Source: Hemerocallis citrina
Taxonomy: Eukaryota > Streptophyta > Magnoliopsida > Asparagales > Asphodelaceae
Length of the DNA: 64,000 nucleotides
Assembly (NCBI GenBank): GCA_017893485.1
Contig: JACEHZ010000198.1
Coordinates: forward strand, 1,178,001 to 1,242,000
Direction: 5' to 3'
A program made the position numbers and the translations under genes. The notes beneath the pieces were generated by a model that searched no databases, was not told the origin of the DNA, and saw nothing but the letters and a program-made list of their open reading frames with translations. Within the stretch, counting starts at the first letter, position 1; the number at the start of each line of letters is the position of its first letter. Below are positions 56,808-64,000 of this stretch, one piece after another.

Positions 56808-57029
56808 AATATGTCAATATCTTTTATATTTAGTATACATTAATTTAGGAATCATGACAACACAATTATTGGAATCAATCAGTCACAATTATGGCAACAC
56901 CATTAGAGGAATCAATCAATAGAAATCATGGCAACACAATTATAGGAATCAGTTATGATTTTGTAGCCAAGATTGTTGTATATATACATGGTTATCATAT
57001 CAATAAAATTCAAGGCAAATATTCTATCA
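56802..57029 (+). repeat. 3' LTR (228 bp)
   Basis: Nearly identical to 52078-52306, with the same TA start; it ends TCTATCA. Confidence 0.88.
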
Positions 57030-57936
57030 ATGAAATCTTCTTATTCTTACTATTTGTTGGGTATTTGGCTGGTGAAGAATGCCAGAAGTTTAATACTTGC
57101 TCTAGCTCGAGAAAAAGCGATAGCTAACTTTATCTTTTGGTTTTCTTCATGGCTAATTGCAGCTGGAACTAGCAGCTAAAAAATCTAAAGTGATCAAAAG
57201 GGTTGAGGATGGCAAATTGTTTGGGATTGATCATTGATGTAGGGGGACATTGTCTCCAATTCAGTAATGGTAGCAGTGGCTATTATGGATATTACATGCT
57301 GGGATAGCATGCAACTGAAGTTGATCAAGGAGGGCTGCAACCTCATTCTCTTGTACTTCATTGTTTTGGTGGTCTTAACCCCGCTAGCTGTCATTTTTCT
57401 ATTTTACGAATCGCAAGATTGTGCTTCTATGACCTGTGTTTTAGAAATGTATGTCAAATTTTGTATTGAGGCAGCTATCTCTAAGAGCATCCACAGTCAT
57501 CAAATGTAAAAAATAGCAAAATATATAAAATAGATATAGCAAAGTAGATTTTCCTGCAGTCATTAAATGCTATAAAATAGCGAAGTCGAAACAAAATTTG
57601 ATCGGACGAAACTTGACCGTGAAAAAAATCATTTTTAAAATATTTTTTTGGGCTGAATTGAATATTTTAATAATTTAATCTAGCAGACGAAACTTGAAGC
57701 TTCGTCGGAGCGAAATATATATATATATATATATTTACCCCCACGGACGAAACTTGATCCAATGGGAGAGCTGTCACTTTCAACCACTAATAACCCACTT
57801 AACCCCCTAATTAATTAGTTAAGTGTATATAACTAAGCCTAATTATTTATTAAATGACCTAATTTGTATACTAAGTATAATCAACTAATTAATTATTAAA
57901 ATATTCTAAATCTACGGAAGTTTCGTCCCAGTGTTT

Positions 57937-58378
57937 TGTAGGTCCCGCCACAAAAGAGCATGCACTCATGCATGCAACGTTTGGTGCATGCTGATGCATG
58001 ACAACGTTTGATGCAAGCATGGTGTCTCTTCCAAAGCATGGTGTCTTTTCCAAAGCATGGTGTCTTTCCAAAGCATGGTGTCTTTTTCGAAGCATGGTGT
58101 CTTTTCCGAAGCATGGTGTCTCTTCCGAAGCATGGTGTCTTTTCCGAAGCATGATGTCTCTTCGAAAGCATGGTGTCTCTTCCCCTCTTATAAATTCTCA
58201 CTATTTTCTTCATTTGTAGATACACTCAACTGAAGAGAAAAATAGAGATTGATAGCCACAGAGAGCTTATAAAGGATTGAGAGTTTTTTTTTTTGTAAAT
58301 CTTTTGAGATTGAGAAATAATATTTGTGTTGTTTTTCTTCTCAAATTTATCTCTGTTGTTTTTCTCACGATCCTAACA
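57937..58378 (+). repeat. 5' LTR (442 bp) with nine ~18-bp tandem units
   Basis: Begins TGTAGGTCCCGCC and ends CGATCCTAACA. GCATGC-rich palindromes (57957-58020) precede nine tandem units of AAGCATGGTGTCTCTTCC type (58016-58185). CTTATAAATTCTC near 58187 is the likely TATA box, so the repeats lie in the enhancer position of U3. Tnt1-family U3 regions are known to carry tandem transcription-factor-binding units. Confidence 0.93.
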
Positions 58379-58380
58379 AG

Positions 58381-58392
58381 TGGTATCAGAGC
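58381..58392 (+). promoter_or_regulatory. Primer-binding site
   Basis: TGGTATCAGAGC, two bases after the LTR, complementary to initiator methionine tRNA. Confidence 0.93.
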
Positions 58393-58433
58393 GAGGTTGA
58401 GTTGTTGAGTGCCAAAAGCATTTGCAGATCAAG

Positions 58434-61400
58434 ATGTCGATGGAGGAATCAATATCATCATCATCATTTGGAGCCATGATCAAGCTTACTGCCACCAACT
58501 ATACACTTTGGAGACCTCGGATGGAAGATCTCCTAAGTTGTAAAGATCTCTTTGATCCTATTGAGGAGAAGGGAGAGAGACCTGAAGCTACCAATGAGGC
58601 GGACTGGAAGAAGATGAACAAGAAAACGATCGGTCAGATTCGACAGTGGATCGATCACAGTGTCTTCCACCATGTTGCCCAGGAGACGGATGCTTTTGCC
58701 CTTTGGAAGAAGCTGGCGGATATGTACCAGGCCAAGACAGCTCGAAATAAGGCCCTGCTGATGAGACGGTTGGTGAACCTGAAGCTACAGGGAGGAACTT
58801 CTGTAGCAGAACACACCAACGAGTTTCAGAGCCTGGTGAATCAGCTATCTTCAGTGGAGTTACCACTTGAAGATGAGTTACAGGCACTTCTACTTCTCAG
58901 CTCTCTTCCAGACAGTTGGGAGACATTGGTGGTCTCCCTCAGCAACTCGGCTTCGACTGGCAATCTTACCATGTCTATGGTTAAGGATGCCCTATTCAAT
59001 GAGGAAGCTCGGAGAAAGGACGTTGGCACAGAAGCACAAGCCTGCGTCACAGAAGTCCGTGGGAGACAGCGAGAGGAAGATCGAGGCAGGTGGAGAGGCA
59101 GGAGCCAAAGCAGAGGCAGATCGAGAGGCAAATCAAGTGATGGGAGGAGGCCTGCATACAACTGCCATCACTGTGGCAAACCCGGCCACATGAAAAGAAA
59201 TTGTTGGAAGCTACAAAAACAAGGCGGTCAGGGAAGGTCACAACCAAAGAAGGAAGGAGATGCACAAGTCACAGTACTAGAAGATGTGGCTCTTTGCTCT
59301 CATGAGGATGAGACATGCCTCCATGTGTCGAATCAGGGCGTAGAATGGGTGGTAGATACTGCAGCATCTTGCCATGCCACTCCTCGAAAGGACATCTTCA
59401 CGACGTACAAAGCTGGAGACTTTGGCTCGGTGAGGATGGGCAATTCTAGCTTTGCTAAGATTGTCGGAATTGGTGACGTTCGGATGCAGACTGATGCCGG
59501 GTGCACAATCACACTGCAGGATGTTCGCCATGTACCTGAACTTCGACAAAATCTTCTTTCGGTGAGAGCCCTAGATGAAAAGGGCTATGATAACCGTTTT
59601 TGCAATGGCTCGTGGAGGATGCTGAAAGGTGTAATGGTGATCGCTCGTGGACATCTCTGCAGCACTTTGTACAAGACTCATGTGAAGATCAATGTGGAGA
59701 GTCTCAATATTGTTGAACATGAAGCTTTGCAGAAACTGTGGCACCAGAGACTCAGTCACATGAGTGAGAAAGGTTTATCAACCTTGATGAAGGAAAATCT
59801 TATCTCCATTACCAAGAATGCAGAGCTTCAACCTTGCAGCAGCTGTTTATTTGGCAAGCAGCGAAGAGTCTCTTTTAGTTCCTCTTCGACAAGGAGATCA
59901 GAGTTGCTCAGTCTGATACATTCTGATGTTTGCGGTCCCATGGAGGTGGAGTCGCTAGGCGGTAACAAATACTTTCTGACATTTATTGATGATGCTTCTC
60001 GGAAGGTGTGGGTGTATTTTCTGAAGACAAAAGATCAGGTCTTGGAAAGCTTCAAAACATTTCATGCCATGGTAGAGCGTGAAACGGGGAAGAAGCTGAA
60101 GTGCCTCTGCTCAGATAACGGAGGCGAGTATACATCCAGGAGTTTTGATGCCTATTGCAAGAGTCAGGGCATTCGGCACGAGAAGACGGTTCCACGTACC
60201 CCGCAACACAATGGGGTAGCAGAAAGAATGAACCGAACAATCATGGAAAGAGTCAGAAGTATGCTCAGCACAGCAAAGCTGCCAAAACCATTTTGGGGAG
60301 AAGCTGTTCGCACCGCCTGCTACTTGATCAATCGATCTCCATCAGTCCCGCTGAATTTCAACATCCCGGAGAAGAAATGGACCGGCAAAAACCCCTCCTA
60401 CTCTCACCTGAGGACATTTGGATGTCTGGCTTATGCACATGTCTCAAAGGAGCTCAGGCAGAAGCTCGATACGAGAACCACTCCATGCATTTTCATAGGC
60501 TATGGAGACGAGGAGTTTGGATACAGGCTATGGGATCTAAAGACGAAGAAGCCCATCAGAAGTAGAGACGTGGTGTTCCATGAAAATCAGACATATGGGG
60601 ACACTGAAAAGCCTACAATTGCTGAAAGTCCTGTCAGTACTCAGGACTTTGTTCCAGATACAGTACCAGTACAAGCTGCCGCAGATGATGATGTGTCTGA
60701 TCAAGAACTAGAAGCAGAACCAGAGGAGGAGGAAGAAGGGATTGATGAGCCTGGGGAGCCGCAACCTTTCACAGCTGCAGAACCAGTACAAGATAATGAT
60801 ACACCGCCTGAGACGAGTGAGCCTCAGCTACGTAGATCTGAAAGAGGCCATGTTCCGTCTACTAAATATCTAGAATCAGAGTACATTCTTCTTACTGATG
60901 AAGGGGAGCCAGAGAATTTCCAGGAAGCATTGTCTCATCCAGACAAAGACAACTGGCTGCACGCTATGCGGGATGAGATGGACTCTTTAGAGAAGAACCA
61001 AACCTACGATTTGGTTAAGCTTCCAGGAGGGAAGAAGGCACTAAAGAACAAGTGGGTATTCAAGCTCAAGAAAGATGGCAGCGGAAAGGTGGTGAAGCAC
61101 AAAGCTCGGCTAGTGGTCAAAGGATTCCTTCAGAAGAAAGGCATCGATTTTGGTGAGATTTTTTCTCCAGTTGTAAAGATGACTTCAATCCGAGTCATGC
61201 TCGGATTAGCAGCTAGCCTAGACTTGGAGCTTGAACAAATGGATGTGAAGACTGCATTTCTTCACGGTGATCTGCATGAAGAAATTTACATGGAGCAGCC
61301 AGAGGGATACGAGGTTCCAGGGAAAGAGAATCTCGTATGTAAGCTGAAGAAGAGTTTGTATGGCCTCAAGCAAGCACCAAGGCAATGGTACAAGAAGTTT

Positions 61401-62465
61401 GATTCATTCATGGTGAGTCAAGGCTACAAGAAGACTGCTGCAGATCAATGCATCTACATTCAAAGGTCCCCTGATGGAAATTTCATTGCACTGTTACTAT
61501 ATGTCGATGACATGTTGATCGTCGGACAAGATGCAGTGAAGATCAGACAGCTGAAGATAGAACTCTCTAAGGTCTTTGATATGAAGGACCTTGGGCCAGC
61601 TCAGCAGATTTTAGGTATGAACATCTCTCGAGACAGAAAGGCCCGAAGATTGTGGTTATCTCAAGAGAAATATGTTGAACGGGTGATCAAGCGATTCAAC
61701 ATGGAGGGTGCCAAGCCAGTTAGCATCCCACTGGCTAATTATTTCAAGTTGAGCAAGAGTTCGTGTCCCTCATCCAGGAAAGAGATCGAGGAAATGGAAG
61801 TTGTGCCTTATTCTTCAGCGGTTGGAAGTCTGATGTATGCAATGGTGTGTACGAGGCCGGATATTGCACATGCAGTGGGTGTAGCAAGCAGATTTCTCTC
61901 CAATCCAGGAAATGAGCATTGGGAGGCTGTTAAGTGGATTCTCAGGTATCTTAAGGGTACTTCAAAGATATGTTTGTGTTACGGGGGAGCTGATCCGATT
62001 TTGGAAGGCTATACAGATGCAGATATGGCCGGAGATCTTGATGGTAGAAAATCGACTTCTGGTTTTATCTACACTTTTGCAGGGGGAGCTGTGTCATGGC
62101 AGTCAAGATTGCAGAAGTGCGTTGCACTATCTACGACAGAAGCAGAGTACATTGCTGCCGCTGAAGCTGGCAAGGAGATGTTGTGGTTAAAGCGATTTCT
62201 ACAAGAACTCGGGATTAAGCAGAATGACTACAAGGTACATTGTGACAGTCAGAGTGCTCTGGATTTGAGCAAGAATTCAATGTACCATTCCCGAACAAAA
62301 CATATTGATATTCGCTATCACTGGATACGCGAGGTGATGGATCAACAATTATTGAAACTGATGAAGATCCACACGAAGGAGAATCCAGCAGACATGTTGA
62401 CAAAGATTGTGTCTCGGGAGAAACTAGAGTTATGCAGAGACATAACTGGAATGGATGAGAGATGA
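58434..62465 (+). CDS. Intact copia gag-pol polyprotein (1343 aa), Tork/Tnt1-like
   Basis: I take the ATG at 58434 (MSMEESISSSSFG), the first in frame after the primer-binding site. Gag: UBN2 domain about residues 20-195; Arg/Ser-rich stretch; CCHC knuckle CHHCGKPGHMKRNC at about 244-257. Protease: WVVDTAASCHATP, Asp near 308. GAG-pre-integrase: LWHQRLSHMS; zinc Cys pair in CSSCLFGKQ. Integrase core: IHSDVCGP, FIDDASRK, CSDNGGEY and the Glu in NGVAERMNR. An acidic Glu/Pro linker follows, then RT with [25 protein letters not shown] and LLLYVDDML. RNase H: YTDADMAGDLDGRK, LSTTEAEYIA, HCDSQSALDL. It ends DMLTKIVSREKLELCRDITG and MDER. All catalytic motifs look standard. Domain order is that of Ty1/copia. 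Confidence 0.96.
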   Translation: MSMEESISSSSFGAMIKLTATNYTLWRPRMEDLLSCKDLFDPIEEKGERPEATNEADWKKMNKKTIGQIRQWIDHSVFHHVAQETDAFALWKKLADMYQAKTARNKALLMRRLVNLKLQGGTSVAEHTNEFQSLVNQLSSVELPLEDELQALLLLSSLPDSWETLVVSLSNSASTGNLTMSMVKDALFNEEARRKDVGTEAQACVTEVRGRQREEDRGRWRGRSQSRGRSRGKSSDGRRPAYNCHHCGKPGHMKRNCWKLQKQGGQGRSQPKKEGDAQVTVLEDVALCSHEDETCLHVSNQGVEWVVDTAASCHATPRKDIFTTYKAGDFGSVRMGNSSFAKIVGIGDVRMQTDAGCTITLQDVRHVPELRQNLLSVRALDEKGYDNRFCNGSWRMLKGVMVIARGHLCSTLYKTHVKINVESLNIVEHEALQKLWHQRLSHMSEKGLSTLMKENLISITKNAELQPCSSCLFGKQRRVSFSSSSTRRSELLSLIHSDVCGPMEVESLGGNKYFLTFIDDASRKVWVYFLKTKDQVLESFKTFHAMVERETGKKLKCLCSDNGGEYTSRSFDAYCKSQGIRHEKTVPRTPQHNGVAERMNRTIMERVRSMLSTAKLPKPFWGEAVRTACYLINRSPSVPLNFNIPEKKWTGKNPSYSHLRTFGCLAYAHVSKELRQKLDTRTTPCIFIGYGDEEFGYRLWDLKTKKPIRSRDVVFHENQTYGDTEKPTIAESPVSTQDFVPDTVPVQAAADDDVSDQELEAEPEEEEEGIDEPGEPQPFTAAEPVQDNDTPPETSEPQLRRSERGHVPSTKYLESEYILLTDEGEPENFQEALSHPDKDNWLHAMRDEMDSLEKNQTYDLVKLPGGKKALKNKWVFKLKKDGSGKVVKHKARLVVKGFLQKKGIDFGEIFSPVVKMTSIRVMLGLAASLDLELEQMDVKTAFLHGDLHEEIYMEQPEGYEVPGKENLVCKLKKSLYGLKQAPRQWYKKFDSFMVSQGYKKTAADQCIYIQRSPDGNFIALLLYVDDMLIVGQDAVKIRQLKIELSKVFDMKDLGPAQQILGMNISRDRKARRLWLSQEKYVERVIKRFNMEGAKPVSIPLANYFKLSKSSCPSSRKEIEEMEVVPYSSAVGSLMYAMVCTRPDIAHAVGVASRFLSNPGNEHWEAVKWILRYLKGTSKICLCYGGADPILEGYTDADMAGDLDGRKSTSGFIYTFAGGAVSWQSRLQKCVALSTTEAEYIAAAEAGKEMLWLKRFLQELGIKQNDYKVHCDSQSALDLSKNSMYHSRTKHIDIRYHWIREVMDQQLLKLMKIHTKENPADMLTKIVSREKLELCRDITGMDER

Positions 62466-62498
62466 CGATTGGTGCAGATGTGGCATGAGGGGGAGAAT

Positions 62499-62905
62499 TG
62501 TAGGTCCCGCCACAAAAGAGCATGCACTCATGCATGCAACGTTTGGTGCATGCTGATGCATGACAACGTTTGATGCAAGCATGTTGTCTCTTCCAAAGCA
62601 TGATGTCTTTTCCAAAACATGGTGTCTTTCCAAAGCATGGTGTCTCTTCCGAAGCATGGTGTCTTTTCCGAAGCATGGTGTCTCTTCGAAAGCATGGTGT
62701 CTCTTCCCCTCTTATAAATTCTCACTATTTTCTTCATTTGTAGATACACTCAACTGAAGAGAAAAATAGAGATTGATAGCCACAGAGAGCTTATAAAGTA
62801 TTGAGAGTTTTTTTTTTTTTGTAAATCTTTTGAGATTGAGAAATAATATTTGTGTTGTTTTTCTTCTCAAATTTATCTCTGTTGTTTTTCTCTTCGATCC
62901 TAACA
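62499..62905 (+). repeat. 3' LTR (407 bp) with seven tandem units
   Basis: The same as the 5' LTR except for seven rather than nine ~18-bp units, which explains the 35-bp length difference, and scattered substitutions (for example TTCTCTTCGATCC for TTCTCACGATCC). Confidence 0.93.
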
Positions 62906-63180
62906 TGTTTTTCACATTTTCGAAGTTTCATTAATTTAAAAAATTCATCTATTTTGATCGGACGAAACTTCAAGTTTTGTCCGATGGTTAAAAATGTTAT
63001 AAAATATATCGGACCAAACTTCACTTCTATATAATATGCATATTTCTATATCGGCTCTCAAATATAGCAATCTTTTATAGCGATTTTGCCAAAATATGGA
63101 TAAATAACAAATGACTGTAAATCCGAAATTGCTAAATTATACATATTATGAAAATATAGCAAACAACTGTGGATCTCTAA

Positions 63181-63806
63181 GGGGATTATGGCCTTAAGAA
63201 CTCTTACTCAGAGTAAGTAAAGGTACAGGGCAAAGTTAGCGCTGTCATCTCTTCACTCTACCAACAGTCTAACAAAACTACATCCTCCATCACATAAATT
63301 TACCATCCTAAGGCTTCCATTTCTAGGTATTGCTTGTAACTATTTGATGCCTACTTTAAAATATTTTGAGGTAGGCAGTTAGCCTACCTTTGTCAGTGAA
63401 AAAACAAATAAAACCTTACAATCATATTTTCCCTCTAAAATTACGCTCATTGCTTCTCCCCTCCATTTCTCTTTTATCGCCCTCCCCATCCATTAAATCA
63501 CAATTGTATTTTCTACTTCAATTGAAATCTTAGTTTAATAGTACATAAATGTGGGAGTTACGCAACTAATTGGAATAATAGATTAATCACAAAAATAGTA
63601 CCATATTACAAATTGGAATAGTAGATATTATTGAATAGATGCAGGTATATTCTCTATATATAAATAATAATGTGTAATATTATTCTATAAGTAACACGTG
63701 CATTATATGTACTAATTGTATGAATATCAGGCAGTGGGTTAAGTGAGTTACTGGTTTGTGATAGTAGTTTAGGTATTCAAATTTTGATACCTAGGATAAA
63801 TATCTC
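63181..63806. other. Right part of duplicated segment B; no gene
   Basis: Matches 41617-41653, 43145-43262 and 43998-44530. Contains the empty site TAA (63309-63311) for the MITE at 43266. AT-rich, no coding signal. Confidence 0.7.
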
Positions 63807-64000
63807 TGTAACACCCCGAATTCCAAAATATAACTGAATTCGAAGTTCCACAGGATCTTTACACTTCTTTCGTACAATTTTATAAGGAAATAATTTTTTT
63901 TTTGTTACATCAGAGTTTACACTTACTTTACATATTTACAGCGGAAGCAAATTACAACAATTTACATAAATTGAAATGTACAACTCTTGAATCAATCTTT
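63807..64000 (+). repeat. Start of another LTR, cut by the window edge
   Basis: Similarity to copy A stops at 63806 and the sequence becomes TGTAACACCCCGAATTCC, a start typical of plant gypsy LTRs (TGTAACACCCC/TGTAACGACCC). Only 194 bp is visible, so the call rests on the TG start and the breakpoint. Confidence 0.45.

Larger units (their letters stand above)
52078..57029 (+). mobile_element. Copia element, 4952 bp, TSD ATGAC/ATGAA
   Basis: LTRs at 52078-52306 and 56802-57029. Flanks ATGAC and ATGAA differ by one base; copy A shows the uninterrupted site. Both LTRs begin TATTAGAATATG, so the expected TG start reads TA in both. The primer-binding site abuts the left LTR, and a G-rich polypurine tract abuts the right. 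Gag-pol has many stops. Confidence 0.9.
57937..62905 (+). mobile_element. Tork/Tnt1-like copia, 4969 bp, intact ORF, TSD TGTTT
   Basis: LTRs 57937-58378 and 62499-62905; exact TGTTT on both sides (57932-57936 and 62906-62910). Copy A of the segment shows the uninterrupted site (about 41350). Primer-binding site at 58381 and polypurine tract GAGGGGGAGAAT just before 62499. The gag-pol frame is unbroken. The best candidate in the window for a recently active element. Confidence 0.95.
57485..63177. mobile_element. TAA-flanked MITE, member 1 in copy B, split by the Tork element
   Basis: 57485-57936 plus 62906-63177 match the MITE at 40993-41613, with TAA at 57482-57484 and 63178-63180. The 4969-bp copia at 57937-62905 interrupts it. 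Confidence 0.8.
51858..63806. repeat. Duplicated segment, copy B (split by two copia elements)
   Basis: Aligned with 40313-44530. Removing the copia elements 52078-57029 and 57937-62905 leaves about 2.0 kb. A roughly 130-bp stretch at about 57756-57883 is absent from copy A, and copy A has about 40 bp near 44430-44475 that is missing here. Confidence 0.88.

Noticed and set aside
57756..57883. Extra 130 bp in copy B as a Helitron (contains AATGGGAGAG)
   Set aside because: No TC start, hairpin or CTRR end; could equally be a deletion in copy A.
57896..58225. Minus-strand frames rich in Cys, Phe, Gly, His and Lys
   Set aside because: They translate the ~18-bp tandem repeats of the copia LTR; the same appears at 62528-62749.

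Overview
This window is nuclear DNA of a flowering plant, probably a eudicot. The evidence is AT-rich intergenic sequence, plant-specific transposon protein families (plant mobile domain, MuDR-type MULE transposase, Tat-like Ty3/gypsy, Tork/Tnt1-like Ty1/copia), TAA-flanked MITEs, and spliced fragments of the plant bifunctional lysine-ketoglutarate reductase/saccharopine dehydrogenase gene. I see no complete ordinary host gene, rRNA or tRNA. Almost everything recognisable is a transposable element, often nested, and many have readable ends and target-site duplications (TSDs). I cannot name the species.

Layout. 1-3560: 3' part of a Ty3/gypsy Tat-like element with an antisense extra ORF, a tandem-repeat 3' region and the 3' LTR. 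It is inserted in a tandem array built on GTTAAC palindromes (3561-3960). 4150-4870: decayed LINE reverse transcriptase. 4894-7031: old copia LTR split by a 1473-bp solo LTR (5501-6973, TSD TCTTG). 7423-8187: a fold-back MITE and a 242-bp Helitron. 8231-16161: a full-length Mutator-like element with 394-bp terminal inverted repeats and the 9-bp TSD CTCTCTCCT; it carries a decayed MuDR transposase (+) and a convergent plant-mobile-domain gene (-). 16171-19400: GC-rich Ser/Pro leader, then unclassified AT-rich DNA. 19500-21225: truncated copia gag-protease with its 5' LTR. 21362-28498: a CACTA element carrying two spliced exons of the saccharopine dehydrogenase region. 28555-28980: hAT remnant.

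29359-39432: two near-complete copia elements, on - then + strand. The second sits in a 104-bp minisatellite. 40313-44530 and 51858-63806 are two copies of one roughly 2-kb segment. Each has been expanded by different insertions: MITEs in the first, two copia elements in the second. Between the copies lie a cluster of MITEs, a 1.4-kb fold-back element, another solo LTR (47835-48504, TSD AAACC) and a truncated minus-strand copia. The youngest-looking element is the Tork/Tnt1-like copia at 57937-62905 (TSD TGTTT), whose gag-pol frame is uninterrupted for 1343 codons. The window ends inside what looks like the start of another LTR.

The most interesting signal cuts across element classes. The MULE, the TAA-flanked MITEs, the 1.4-kb fold-back element, the CACTA ends and one copia LTR are each packed with many copies of a short palindrome specific to that element. 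In the MULE this array is in both terminal repeats and again between the two convergent genes; in the copia element the same palindrome recurs in the LTRs and inside the pol reading frame.
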